A stretch of 64,000 nucleotides of DNA. Source: Eubacteriales bacterium. Lineage in GTDB: Bacteria; Bacillota; Clostridia; Christensenellales; CAG-138. Shown one piece after another: positions 25,638 to 34,707 of this stretch. Numbering within the stretch: the stretch's first letter is position 1; every line of letters starts with the position of its first letter. The translations under genes and the position numbers were made by a program. Under the pieces are notes generated by a model. That model saw only the letters and a list, made by a program, of their open reading frames with translations. It was not told the DNA's origin and did not search any database. The DNA lies in the NCBI GenBank assembly GCA_021373115.1, contig JAJFTI010000014.1, forward strand, positions 1 to 64,000. Direction: 5' to 3'.

Positions 25638-26906
25638 ATGAAACATACGACGAATATTCCTTCTTCCCGAATTATCTGTTCGGCGCTTGCCATTCTGCTC
25701 CTGCTCTTTCTGTTTACGGGCTGCGCAGAATCCGGGGACGACTCCGTTTCGGAGCAGTCCGCTTTGTTCGCCTCCGGGCCGGTAACCGTTCCGAATGCAT
25801 CCTCCGTTGCGCCTGTTTCGCTCGCGGATGCCCTGCCGGATGGCACCGCCTTTGCAGTTCTTTTCGTCAACGTCGGCAAGGCGGACGCAGCCATCCTGCG
25901 GGTTGGCGACGCAACCGTGCTGATCGATACCGGTTCGGCGGAGTCCGCGCCGCAGCTGTTTGCGGCGCTGAACGCGCTGAACGTCTCCTCCATCGACGCG
26001 GTTTTCCTTACCCACAGCCACGGCGATCATCTCGGTGGTCTGGATGCGCTTGCCGCAAACTACAGCATTCCCGTCGTCTATTCACCCTTTTTCTCCGAAC
26101 AGGATAAAAACGGCGTCGGTAAGATCACGAAACGCGCGGAAAAACTGGGTTTAGCGCACAAGGAGCTCAAGGCGGGCGAAACCGTCACATTGAAAAACGA
26201 AGTATCCTTCCACGTTCTCGGTCCGCTGGAGCAAAACGGCGAGGATGACAACGATAATTCGCTCGTATTGCAATTTTCCTATGGCGGAAAAACGTTCCTG
26301 TTCGCGGGCGACATGCAGTTTGCCGAGGAACAAACCCTCATCAATTCCGGCGCCAATCTCAAAAGCGACCTGCTGAAAGTTGGCAACCATGGCAATCCGG
26401 ACGCAACAGGGGACGATTTTGCTGCGCTCGTATTCCCCGCGTACGCGGTCGTCTCCACCTGCACGCAGGAGGATCCGGACAGCGCGAACACCCGCGTAAC
26501 CGCCGCGCTCGCCGGTTCGGAAATATTCGTCACGCAGGACTTCCCGATCGGCGTGTTGCTGACTTGCGACAGCGCGGGCGAATTGACCGTGTCGAATCCA
26601 GCACGGAACGATGCCGGACTCGACGTCGCCATCCAGAGCCTCGACGCGGATCGTCAAACGGTAACGCTTGAAAACAACAGCTCCAGCGACGCAAACCTTT
26701 CCGGCTGCATCGTCTTTTCCGCACGCTCGGGCGCGCTGCTGCGGTTTCCGGACGGCGCGGTTTTAGCGGCGGGTCAAACGCTGACCATCGGCAGCGGCGG
26801 CGATTTTGCTTTCCCGAACGAAGACAAGCCGCTGAGCCAAAAGAAGTCGAATACCGTAACATTTTATGACTCGCTCGGTACCCGCCTCAGCCGGTACGAG
26901 CAATAA
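25638..26906 (+). CDS. ComEC-like metallo-beta-lactamase lipoprotein with a C-terminal lamin-tail-like domain
   Basis: A 422-residue exported protein. Lipobox LFTGC places the lipidated Cys near residue 30. The catalytic domain (about 70-310) resembles the soluble part of ComEC: THSHGDHLGGLD (HxHxDH) and LFAGDMQFAEE. The last about 100 residues look like an Ig-type lamin-tail domain (VTLENNSSSDANLSG ... FPDGAVLAAGQTLTIG). Stand-alone proteins of this kind may act as outside nucleases or phosphodiesterases; the substrate is unknown. The ATG at 25638 starts the signal peptide and has the -10 box 6 nt upstream, so translation is probably leaderless. Confidence 0.88.
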   Translation: MKHTTNIPSSRIICSALAILLLLFLFTGCAESGDDSVSEQSALFASGPVTVPNASSVAPVSLADALPDGTAFAVLFVNVGKADAAILRVGDATVLIDTGSAESAPQLFAALNALNVSSIDAVFLTHSHGDHLGGLDALAANYSIPVVYSPFFSEQDKNGVGKITKRAEKLGLAHKELKAGETVTLKNEVSFHVLGPLEQNGEDDNDNSLVLQFSYGGKTFLFAGDMQFAEEQTLINSGANLKSDLLKVGNHGNPDATGDDFAALVFPAYAVVSTCTQEDPDSANTRVTAALAGSEIFVTQDFPIGVLLTCDSAGELTVSNPARNDAGLDVAIQSLDADRQTVTLENNSSSDANLSGCIVFSARSGALLRFPDGAVLAAGQTLTIGSGGDFAFPNEDKPLSQKKSNTVTFYDSLGTRLSRYEQ

Positions 26907-26918
26907 CAACACGCAGCA

Positions 26919-26944
26919 AAAATGGCAGGAAAACCTGCCATTTT
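26919..26944. terminator. Bidirectional terminator
   Basis: Perfect 11-bp stem AAAATGGCAGG / CCTGCCATTTT with a 4-nt loop, flanked by A and T tracts, between convergent genes ending at 26906 and 26948. Confidence 0.9.
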
Positions 26945-26947
26945 ACG

Positions 26948-27862
26948 TTACCGGGTGTACTTTGTTTCTTCGTGTACTTCGGAAGTATCTCGTTCCGGCT
27001 CGTTTTTGCACCTGCCCGCGCAGAATCCCGCGCTGAGCGCCTTGGTCGGACAGTTCCTTACGCAATCCCCGCAGCGGATGCACTCCATATCGTTCGGTGT
27101 TTTGGAAGCGTCCACGCCCATGTTGCAAACGCTTTTGCAGGTTCCGCAGTGCGTACAGGCGTTTTCGTCCAGCTTGAGCCGGTAGAATGAGGCTTTATTG
27201 AGCAGCGCATACGCCGCGCCCAGCGGGCAGAGGTACTTGCAAAACGGCCGGTAAAGAAAGACGGAAAGCGCGAGCACCGCGACTAAAATTCCCATTTTCC
27301 AACTGAACATAAACCCGATCACCGCTTGAAGCGACGGATTGGCAAGCACAAGCGGAATCCCCGCAAACAGCGTGCCGGAAGGGCAAACCCATTTGCAGAA
27401 CCACGGCGCGCCGACGCCCGCCGCATTTTTCACGAGCAGCGGCAGCAGGATTACCAGAACCGCCAACACCGCATATTTCAGATACCGAAGCGGACGGTCC
27501 AGCCGGAACGCGCCGATTTTCTTCGACCGGATCTTGTAGAGCAAATCCTGCACCAGTCCAAACGGACAGAGAAACCCGCAGACGAAGCGGCCAAACAGCG
27601 CGCCGAATGCGAGCAGAAAACCAATTACGTAGGTTGGAAACTTCAAGTCCCGCGCGGCAAGCTCCGCCTGCAACGATCCAATCGGGCAGGCGCCAAGCGC
27701 GCCCGGACAGGAATAGCAGTTCAGCCCCGGAACGCAGACGGCTTTCGTGTTCCCCTGCCAGATACGCCCTTTTACAAAGCCGACAAGATAGCCGTTTGAA
27801 ACGACCGTCCACGCACCTTGCACTACATGCCGCAGTTTGTTGCGTAAAAACCTGTTAGCCAA
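26948..27862 (-). CDS. Membrane 4Fe-4S binding protein (NapH/YccM-like)
   Basis: A 304-residue protein with about five membrane segments and conserved cytoplasmic Cys-Pro motifs ([24 protein letters not shown]) typical of NapH/NosR/YccM electron-transfer proteins. A ferredoxin-like pair of 4Fe-4S sites follows ([16 protein letters not shown] and [16 protein letters not shown]). It probably passes electrons across or along the membrane. The start is TTG at 27862, overlapping the stop of the upstream CXXC mini-protein. In this three-gene operon it may feed electrons to the TlpA thioredoxin-like lipoprotein; that role is inferred from context. Confidence 0.9.
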   Translation of the reverse strand: MANRFLRNKLRHVVQGAWTVVSNGYLVGFVKGRIWQGNTKAVCVPGLNCYSCPGALGACPIGSLQAELAARDLKFPTYVIGFLLAFGALFGRFVCGFLCPFGLVQDLLYKIRSKKIGAFRLDRPLRYLKYAVLAVLVILLPLLVKNAAGVGAPWFCKWVCPSGTLFAGIPLVLANPSLQAVIGFMFSWKMGILVAVLALSVFLYRPFCKYLCPLGAAYALLNKASFYRLKLDENACTHCGTCKSVCNMGVDASKTPNDMECIRCGDCVRNCPTKALSAGFCAGRCKNEPERDTSEVHEETKYTR

Positions 27863-27998
27863 TGCCGATACACTCCAGGCATATATTCACCGCGCGCGAG
27901 AGCACAACCGCAACCTCGCCGCGCCAGATGCCAAGCGCAATCAACGCCGCACCAAGCGCAATGAGCAGGTAGGGCAGCGCGCGCCAACGGCCTCTCAT
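27855..27998 (-). CDS. CD1871A-like CXXC mini-protein
   Basis: A 47-residue membrane peptide. After [10 protein letters not shown] comes one hydrophobic helix (about 10-25, with [17 protein letters not shown]) and a short tail with a CxxC pair (ICLECIGIG, Cys40 and Cys43). This matches the pattern I recall for the clostridial CD1871A family. Its ATG overlaps the TlpA stop by 4 nt (ATGA), and its stop overlaps the TTG start of the 4Fe-4S gene, so all three are coupled. The CxxC may be a redox relay between the iron-sulfur protein and TlpA; function is not established. Confidence 0.8.
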   Translation of the reverse strand: MRGRWRALPYLLIALGAALIALGIWRGEVAVVLSRAVNICLECIGIG

Positions 27999-28600
27999 TC
28001 GGAAACCTGAGCCAGCAGCTCGTCGATCTTCGCCGCCCAGTCGTCATAGCTGTTTGCTCCAACCACCGCGTCTCCAACCTGTTTCCCTTCGGAATCGAAG
28101 AACAGCGTGGTTGGAATATACTGGTACCCTTGAATCTGTTCGAGAAAGAATCCCTCCGCCGCAACAACCGGATACGTTACCCCCTGGTCCGCAAGAAACT
28201 TCTTTGCCCCTTCCACGTCATCGTCACCGGTCAGTACGCCAACGATGATGAAGCCTTTGTCCGCGTATGCGTCGCTGATCTTAACAAGGTCCGGAATTTC
28301 TCCCACGCACGGAGGGCACCAGGTTGCCCAGTAGTTGACCATGGTCAGCTTGTGATCGGAAAACACCGTCTGATCGAGAGTACCCCCCGTCAGCGTCGTG
28401 AGGGAAAACGAAACCGAGCCCCCCTCCTGCGGTTCGGCGGCTGTTTCCGCAGCCGGCTCTTCCGTCGCATCCGAGGTCGGCGCTTCGGTTGCCGCGGACG
28501 TTTCGGTCGCTTCTGCCGGTTCGGCCGGAGCCACCGCACAGGCGCTCATCAGCAGCGCGGCGGCCAGAAGACCGGTTAAGATCCAAATCAGCTTTTTCAT
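27995..28600 (-). CDS. TlpA-like thioredoxin-fold lipoprotein
   Basis: A 201-residue lipoprotein. The lipobox LLMSAC puts the lipidated Cys at about residue 21. An Ala/Glu/Thr-rich linker (about 25-60) comes next, then a thioredoxin domain with [17 protein letters not shown] (active Cys95 and Cys98). It should act on disulfides outside the membrane, reducing or exchanging them. The ATG at 28600 is chosen because it begins the signal peptide (MKKLIW) and has AAAGGA upstream. It is first in the operon with the CXXC mini-protein and the 4Fe-4S membrane protein. Confidence 0.9.
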   Translation of the reverse strand: MKKLIWILTGLLAAALLMSACAVAPAEPAEATETSAATEAPTSDATEEPAAETAAEPQEGGSVSFSLTTLTGGTLDQTVFSDHKLTMVNYWATWCPPCVGEIPDLVKISDAYADKGFIIVGVLTGDDDVEGAKKFLADQGVTYPVVAAEGFFLEQIQGYQYIPTTLFFDSEGKQVGDAVVGANSYDDWAAKIDELLAQVSE

Positions 28601-28804
28601 ATTTCGTTCAATCCTTTCCATTTCTGCCTCTGCTTCTTTTGCAAAATGTATGCGTTCATCAACAGATACCAACCGGAATCATTGGCCGATACAGAATATG
28701 GTTTTCATGTTACAGGCGGCGTTCGCCGGTTACCGTGATTATATCACATGCCGCGCTCGCCGGTCGAGACGCCGGAAACGGGAAGATATTCGGCGCGTCC
28801 TGCA

Positions 28805-28833
28805 TTGCGTCCGCTTGGTTCATACGCTATAAT
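28805..28833 (+). promoter_or_regulatory. Promoter of the MFS transporter-DUF2804 genes
   Basis: TTGCGT (28805-28810), 17-bp spacer, TATAAT (28828-28833), about 115 nt before the ATG at 28952. Confidence 0.75.
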
Positions 28834-28951
28834 GGGCTCGATAGCTTTTTCTGAATTGCAATTCATTTTCTGAATTCTAAGTTCGTTTTTTATCGGATTC
28901 CCGCTTTTGCCACTCGAAACAGAATACGGATGATTCGGAGGATATTGTCTC

Positions 28952-30256
28952 ATGCAAACCGAAATCAGCAGGAAGAACTGGATTCTCATTTGGGTGCTCG
29001 GTCTGGCCGGCCAGCTCTGCTGGAATGTGGAAAACGCCTGGTTCAGCACGTTTGTTTACAACAAAATCGCGCCCGATCCCTCTATCATCAGCTGGATGGT
29101 GGGTCTCAGCGCGGTTGTTACGACGTTCTGCACATTTTTCATCGGCACCTGGAGCGACCGTGTCGGCCGCCGCAAGCCCTTCGTGAGCATCGGCTACATC
29201 TTCTGGGGCATTTTTACCATCGTGTTCGGGCTTGGCGAATTTATCCCGAAAACACCGCTGACGCTGGCGGCGACGTTCGTTGTTCTAGCGGACGCGGTTA
29301 TGAGCTTTTTTGGTTCGTTTGGCTACGACGCGGGCTTTTCGATCTGGACGACGGATATCTCCAGCGAGCGTAATCGCGGACGGCTGGGCGGGGCGCTTGC
29401 GGTTATGCCGGTCATTGCAACTATCTTCGGAACGATCGTCTCCAGCATGATCATCGACAAATTCGATTATCTGCCGTTCTTCGTCATGATGGGCGGCATG
29501 GTGATTCTCTTCGGAATCGTTTCACTGTTCTTTATGAAGGACGCGCCGGATCTCAAACCGCGCAGGGACGAACCCACCTATCTCAAGCAGGTGCTCCGGG
29601 TGTTTAACTGGAGAACGGTTCGGGAGAACCGCGAACTGTTCTGGGTATTTATCGTGATGCTGGTCTACTTCATCGGGTTTAATGTGTACTTCTCCTATAT
29701 CACGATCTATTTCGTGAACTATCTTGGTTACAGCTATACGATTTCCGGCGCCCTGCAGGGCGGCGCGCTGGTTGTTGCCTCGTTTATGACAATTCCAACC
29801 GCGAAGCTCATCGATAAAGGCCTGCTCGCGCGCGTAATCCTCATCGCGCTGATTGCCAACTCGATCGGCCTGCTCTGCATTGCGTTTTCCAACAGCACGA
29901 TCGTTTTTCTCAGCATCGGAATGTTCCTTGCGGGCTGCGGCTATATCCTGACGCTGCAAACGCTGACCGCCTGGATGAAGAACCTGTACCCGGAGGATCA
30001 GCGCGGCCAGTTCGAAGGTATTAAGCAGGTGTTCTACGTCGCGCTGCCCATGATCTTCGGGCCCATGATCGCGGCTCCCGTCATCAACACATGGGGCAAG
30101 CAGATGCTCATCAACAACGTTTCCGGCATGGTGCCCGGCCCCTCGCTGTTCCTCGTTTCGGCGGCGGTAACGGCGCTCGCGATTCTGCCGCTGTTTATGG
30201 CAAACCGTCTGCACCGCCATCGCATCGCGCTCTCGGAACTGCCGAAAAACGTTTAG
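28952..30256 (+). CDS. MFS transporter (SLC45/sugar-cation symporter-like)
   Basis: A 434-residue transporter with 12 predicted helices. The loop between helices 2 and 3 has the MFS signature GTWSDRVGRRKPFVSIGY, and a similar block recurs in the second half (TIPTAKLIDKGLLARV). The overall pattern resembles the MFS protein that begins at 62698, so the two are probably paralogues. GGAGG precedes the ATG. It is followed after 21 nt by a DUF2804 gene, an arrangement that may link transport and processing of one unknown substrate, perhaps a sugar or glycoside. Confidence 0.88.
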   Translation: MQTEISRKNWILIWVLGLAGQLCWNVENAWFSTFVYNKIAPDPSIISWMVGLSAVVTTFCTFFIGTWSDRVGRRKPFVSIGYIFWGIFTIVFGLGEFIPKTPLTLAATFVVLADAVMSFFGSFGYDAGFSIWTTDISSERNRGRLGGALAVMPVIATIFGTIVSSMIIDKFDYLPFFVMMGGMVILFGIVSLFFMKDAPDLKPRRDEPTYLKQVLRVFNWRTVRENRELFWVFIVMLVYFIGFNVYFSYITIYFVNYLGYSYTISGALQGGALVVASFMTIPTAKLIDKGLLARVILIALIANSIGLLCIAFSNSTIVFLSIGMFLAGCGYILTLQTLTAWMKNLYPEDQRGQFEGIKQVFYVALPMIFGPMIAAPVINTWGKQMLINNVSGMVPGPSLFLVSAAVTALAILPLFMANRLHRHRIALSELPKNV

Positions 30257-30277
30257 GATACGCGAAAACGCACTCAT

Positions 30278-31285
30278 ATGACAGACTATATCTTTTCATC
30301 CGGCGAGCATATGCTCGATCACAGCGGCCGCCCCGTCGCGGGCTATACGCTCCGGGGCGACGCGGTATACGAGCGCGCGCGGATTCACGGCGCGCTCCTG
30401 CGGCTCAAGGAATGGGACTTTTACCAGATTTCGGACGAACGTTATTGCCTTCAGCTCGTCATCGGCCATGTTTCCTACGCGGGCAACTGCAATATCGCGT
30501 TTTTTGACCACCGCTCCGGCGAACGCATCTTTGAGCGCGGCAGCGTTTCGCCGCTTCCGCTTCGCAGCATGCGCCTGCCGCAAAGCGCGCATGCGGATTC
30601 GATTCTTTCGTTTTCCCGGGACGGGATCGAACTTGCTTTCGAAACATCTTGCGAGCAGCGGAAACTGACCGCACGCTGCGGATCGTTTTCTGCGGAGGTG
30701 GAACTGAACCCCGCCGTAGAAAAGAGTATCCTCGTCTGTACGCCGTTTTCCAATAAACGGGAGTTCTACGTGAATGAAAAGATCAATCTTCTTTCCGCGC
30801 GCGTTGCTGTTCAACGAAACGGCCGAGAGTATGCGTTTGATCCCGATCATACCTTTTCCCTGCTGGACTGGGGACGCGGAGTCTGGCCCGTTTCGCACGA
30901 GTGGTACTGGAGCAGCGCAAGCACCTTGTTCAACGGCGCCCCGTTCGGCTTTAACCTCGGCTGCGGGTTCGGCGACGAAAGCCGCAAACGCGGAACGGAA
31001 AATGTCATCTATCTCGGAAATCAGGCCTATAAGCTCGGTGCAGTTCGAATCACACACGAAAGTGACCCCATGCTGCCGTGGCATCTCGTTTCGGAGGACG
31101 GGCGTTTCTCCGCCGTGCTGACCCCACGCTATGACCGGGACACGATTACAAAGCTTTTCTTCGTGAACAACCGCTGCCACCAGATGTTCGGCTCGTTCGA
31201 AGGAATATTCCGTCCGGAAAACGGAACGGCGTATCCTTTTTCCGGTATATCCGGCTTTGCCGAGCACGCGGTCAACCATTGGTAA
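30278..31285 (+). CDS. DUF2804 family protein
   Basis: A 335-residue soluble protein without signal peptide. It is rich in aromatic residues, with the family-typical block LLDWGRGVWPVSHEWYWSSA near the centre (about residues 190-210) and GFNLGCGFGDES shortly after. The family is widespread but has no assigned activity; the beta-rich pattern suggests a barrel-like fold. There is no obvious ribosome binding site before the ATG at 30278; translation probably follows from the MFS gene that ends 21 nt upstream. Confidence 0.8.
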   Translation: MTDYIFSSGEHMLDHSGRPVAGYTLRGDAVYERARIHGALLRLKEWDFYQISDERYCLQLVIGHVSYAGNCNIAFFDHRSGERIFERGSVSPLPLRSMRLPQSAHADSILSFSRDGIELAFETSCEQRKLTARCGSFSAEVELNPAVEKSILVCTPFSNKREFYVNEKINLLSARVAVQRNGREYAFDPDHTFSLLDWGRGVWPVSHEWYWSSASTLFNGAPFGFNLGCGFGDESRKRGTENVIYLGNQAYKLGAVRITHESDPMLPWHLVSEDGRFSAVLTPRYDRDTITKLFFVNNRCHQMFGSFEGIFRPENGTAYPFSGISGFAEHAVNHW

Positions 31286-31318
31286 CAGCCGTTTCCCACC
31301 GTTTTTCGGCCGTTGCAG

Positions 31319-31343
31319 GAGCCGTTTCGCGCGGCTCGTTTTC
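31319..31343 (+). terminator. Terminator after the DUF2804 gene
   Basis: GAGCCG pairs with CGGCTC around a 7-nt loop, followed by GTTTTCTTGT. Confidence 0.65.
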
Positions 31344-31636
31344 TTGTCGTCCGCTCGCTGCATATTCCGCATATTTATACATATTGTTCCGTTCGCATGC
31401 ATTTTGAACGATTCCTGCGGATTTCTCCCGAGCCGGAAGGAATCTGCTGGGTCGGCCAATGGAAATCCAGCGAAAAATCAGGGAAAACCGTTAAAAATTG
31501 TCAATCAAAATCAAACGATTTGTGAAATGCGGTACGTGAAAAGAGGTTTTGTGGTATTCTAAGTCAAAGTTCCAGTTGAAACAACGCCGAATTATCCCGT
31601 ATGTGTGAAATATCCGTAACATATTGCCCGGCGCTG

Positions 31637-31665
31637 TTTACATATATATACCGCTCATGTATAAT
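31637..31665 (+). promoter_or_regulatory. Promoter of the Ig-like surface protein gene
   Basis: TTTACA (31637-31642), 17-bp spacer, TATAAT (31660-31665), about 38 nt before the expected start of translation. Confidence 0.82.
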
Positions 31666-31709
31666 TTCCCCGACAGAATGTCTTTCATGCAAGAAAGGAT
31701 GTGTACCGA

Positions 31710-34535
31710 ATGAAACGCACTATCGCGCTGGTACTGAGCCTGATTTTCATGCTCGTGCTCGTGCCAACAACCGCCTTGGCGGTAAATGACGTCGAGGCAA
31801 GGTTGGAAGTAACGATTCCAACCGCTACGAAAACGCTTTTCAAGTACGGAACAGACCTGACGCTCGGCTGGGTTACCGCTCTGCTTCCCGAACCTTTAAT
31901 TGTTACCTTAAAGGACAATACCACCGAAAATTCTGGCGGTACTGAGCTGAAATTCGGCACGGCAATCGATACGGTCGCGAAGAAGTACGTGCTCCTGATT
32001 AACGACAAAGTGTATGACCCCGCTGTAGGATACACCTTTGTTTCGAGTGACATCGGCCCGAAAACCCTCACCGTAAAATACACCTATACGCCGGTCGGGC
32101 ATTCAAGCGCGATCACCGTCACCGCGGACGTTAAAATTTCCGTTCAAAACAACGTCCTGAAAACCCTCGCAGCAACCGGACCTACCCTGAAAGCGTACTT
32201 CGCGGGTGAGACCCTCAATCTGGCTGGACTCGCCGTAACGGCAACCTATTACAACATGACCGATCCGGTCACGCTCACCAGCGATAAATACACCGTAACT
32301 GCTACCAAAGCTGCGGGTGCGGACCCAATTGCGGAAACCGCGCCTTTGACCACCCTTATGACGCAAATTCTGGTTTCAAGAACGGAAACCTACGAAGGGT
32401 CCGATGAAAAGGTAACGGCGGATATAGCCATTCCGATTACCGTCGCCGCAGCCGCCACCTCAATGACGATTTCGCATACCGAACTGAACATGTACCTTAC
32501 CGACAGCCCGGTGACCGTAACAGCGGTGCCGGATGACGCAGTCGGCAGCCTCGTTGCGAGCGTCGATAAGCCGGCTATCGCCTCCATTAATACAGCAACG
32601 CTCACAAGCGATGGCAAAGTAATCGTTACGCCGCTTTCCATCGGACAGGCGATTGTAACCGTTCGTGCCCGCGGCAGCAATATCAGTCAGTCCGTCGTTG
32701 TCAACGTTAAGAAGACGCCGGTTCCCGAAACCAGCATCACGCTGGATAAGAACTCGCTTTTACTGCCTGTTAACGGCACGTATTCGCTGAGCGCAACGGT
32801 CGGTCCGGATGACGCAGACGATAAATCCATTACCTGGACCTCATCCAGCACAAGCAACGTTTCGGTTGATTCCACTGGCACAATCAAAGTTATTCGAGAT
32901 TTTTCGAAAGATACTCCGGGCGCGGAAGTCTTCAATGACATTAATGGTAACTATGTGAAGATTACTGCCACAACGGCTTTACCCCTTACCAGCGTCTGCA
33001 AGGTATATGTAAACACCGTCGCTGTAGATGGTATTTCGCTGAGCGAAACAAGCATTACGCTCTATAAAGAAAGCTACAAGACCATCAGCGCTATTGTAAC
33101 GCCTACCGGCGCTGCGGATTCTTCCATCGCCTGGTCAAGCAGCGACCCGTCGATCGCAACGGTTGACAGTACCGGAAAAATCACTGCGAAGGGACTGCTC
33201 ACCGGCAAAGATTATGGCGACGCGATTATTACGGCTCAAACCTCCAATTCGTCCATAAGAGGCACTGTTACAGTTCATGTTCTGCCTGCCGTACTCACCA
33301 CGAGTCTCACGCTGAACAAGTCCGACCTCGCGCTTAATGTTGGCGATGCGGAAACCCTCACCGTCACGGGAAGCCCTTCCAATGCAACGAATAAAACCCT
33401 CATCTGGACGAGCAGCAATACGGACGTTGCGTCCGTAACCTCCGCCGGCAAGGTGACCGCCAACGCGAAGGGCACAGCCGTAATCACGGCTACCTCGACC
33501 GACGGCAGCGGGAAAAAAGTTACCTGCGTAGTCACGGTCAACAACATTCAGATTCTGAACATTTCCCTGGATAAATCCTCCTTCGACCTGAGCGAGGGCG
33601 ACACCGCAGCCGTGAAGGCAACGATTTATCCGACAAACGCATCGAATCAAACGCTGAAGTGGACGAGCTCGAACACCTCCGTCGCAACGGTTGACGGAAA
33701 AGGCAACATTACCGCAGGTTCGACGAAGGGTTATGCCATCATTACCGCAGCCGCAACCGACGGCAGCGGCAAGTCCGCCGAGTGCGTGGTGCTCTCCAAG
33801 CCCAAGATCGCAATTACAGGCCTGACGATCAACTACGGCACCGCGCTGGATCTGATGCTGGGCGACGCGACCTATCTGAAGGCGACGATTCTTCCCGCGA
33901 ACGCCACCACGCAGACGGTCACCTGGGCTTCTTCCGACACGAGCGTTGCCACCGTTGATTCCACCGGTCTCCTGAAAGGCGTAAAACTGGGCGAAGCGAC
34001 GATTACCGCAACGGGCGACGGCAAAACCGTAAGCATCAAGATCACCGTTACGAATACCGAATACAACTACGGCGTTGCCGCGAACTTCCGCCGCAGAGTC
34101 AACGTCCGCGCAAACGCAAGCGGCCTGAGCAAGCTCGTCGGCTATGCATATCTTGGCGACACGTTCAAGATTCTTGGCAAGACCGGCAGTTGGTATTACA
34201 TTCAGTACAACAACACGACCAAGGGTTACATCTGGGCGAGCTACCTCAACGCCACCAAGACTTCCGCGTCGTATACGCTCGCAAGCACGACAACGCTTGC
34301 TCCCGGCGCCACCGCTACGCCGGCCACGTCCACAACGCCGACCAAGGTGACCATTGCGAACTGCCTCTACGCGGTCAATGTGCGCGCCAGCGCGAGCACC
34401 TCAAGTACGCGTGTCGGCAAAGCATCCCTCGGCGTAACGTACACCTACCTTGGCACCGATGGCGACTGGTACAAGATTCAGTACAATACAACCACGGTTG
34501 GCTATGTGTTCAAAACGTTCGCAACCCTGAGCTAA
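31710..34535 (+). CDS. Secreted surface protein with bacterial Ig-like (BIG_2) repeats and two SH3 domains
   Basis: A 941-residue secreted protein. Signal peptide: residues 1 to about 24, ending TTALA. The body contains about five or six Ig-like BIG_2 repeats with the recurring pattern W[TS]SS(N/D)xxVAxVxxxGxxTA (for example near 33400, 33660 and 33920). Two bacterial SH3 domains end the protein (RVNVRANASGLSKLVG and AVNVRASASTSSTRVG), joined by a Thr/Ala/Pro linker. SH3 domains usually bind the cell wall, so the protein is probably wall-associated and the Ig repeats adhesive or structural. There is no LPXTG anchor. ATG 31710 is preferred to an overlapping GTG at 31701, which is too close to the AAGGA. 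Confidence 0.92.
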   Translation: MKRTIALVLSLIFMLVLVPTTALAVNDVEARLEVTIPTATKTLFKYGTDLTLGWVTALLPEPLIVTLKDNTTENSGGTELKFGTAIDTVAKKYVLLINDKVYDPAVGYTFVSSDIGPKTLTVKYTYTPVGHSSAITVTADVKISVQNNVLKTLAATGPTLKAYFAGETLNLAGLAVTATYYNMTDPVTLTSDKYTVTATKAAGADPIAETAPLTTLMTQILVSRTETYEGSDEKVTADIAIPITVAAAATSMTISHTELNMYLTDSPVTVTAVPDDAVGSLVASVDKPAIASINTATLTSDGKVIVTPLSIGQAIVTVRARGSNISQSVVVNVKKTPVPETSITLDKNSLLLPVNGTYSLSATVGPDDADDKSITWTSSSTSNVSVDSTGTIKVIRDFSKDTPGAEVFNDINGNYVKITATTALPLTSVCKVYVNTVAVDGISLSETSITLYKESYKTISAIVTPTGAADSSIAWSSSDPSIATVDSTGKITAKGLLTGKDYGDAIITAQTSNSSIRGTVTVHVLPAVLTTSLTLNKSDLALNVGDAETLTVTGSPSNATNKTLIWTSSNTDVASVTSAGKVTANAKGTAVITATSTDGSGKKVTCVVTVNNIQILNISLDKSSFDLSEGDTAAVKATIYPTNASNQTLKWTSSNTSVATVDGKGNITAGSTKGYAIITAAATDGSGKSAECVVLSKPKIAITGLTINYGTALDLMLGDATYLKATILPANATTQTVTWASSDTSVATVDSTGLLKGVKLGEATITATGDGKTVSIKITVTNTEYNYGVAANFRRRVNVRANASGLSKLVGYAYLGDTFKILGKTGSWYYIQYNNTTKGYIWASYLNATKTSASYTLASTTTLAPGATATPATSTTPTKVTIANCLYAVNVRASASTSSTRVGKASLGVTYTYLGTDGDWYKIQYNTTTVGYVFKTFATLS

Positions 34536-34558
34536 CCCGTACACATCCTGTCAATACA

Positions 34559-34592
34559 GCGAGCCGTCCCGAATAGGACGGCTCGCCTTTTT
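34559..34592 (+). terminator. Terminator of the surface protein gene
   Basis: Perfect 11-bp stem GCGAGCCGTCC / GGACGGCTCGC followed by CTTTTTGGG. Confidence 0.93.
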
Positions 34593-34691
34593 GGGGGCTT
34601 TTTATCCGGTTACCGGCGGTACGCTATTGTAACGGCCGCGTGTCGTCTTTGCAGATTTTCCGTGCTTTAGCTGGTTTGTCGGAAGCGTATT

Positions 34692-34700
34692 TGTTATACT
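34692..34700 (+). promoter_or_regulatory. Extended -10 promoter of the phosphoesterase gene, predicted leaderless transcript
   Basis: TGTTATACT is an extended -10 ending 7 nt before the ATG at 34708. The -35 region is weak (TGGTTT or CTGGTT), as is common for extended -10 promoters. Confidence 0.5.
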
Positions 34701-34707
34701 GAACTGG

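Larger units (their letters stand above)
31286..31709. other. 424-bp intergenic region between the DUF2804 and surface-protein genes
   Basis: It holds the DUF2804 terminator (31319-31343) and the surface-protein promoter (31637-31665). A second possible -10 (TATTCT near 31554) lies between them. No open reading frame or recognised RNA element was found in the rest. Confidence 0.5.

Noticed and set aside
30296..31459. 387-codon minus-strand frame
   Set aside because: Antisense to the DUF2804 gene and rich in Arg/Ala; no family features.
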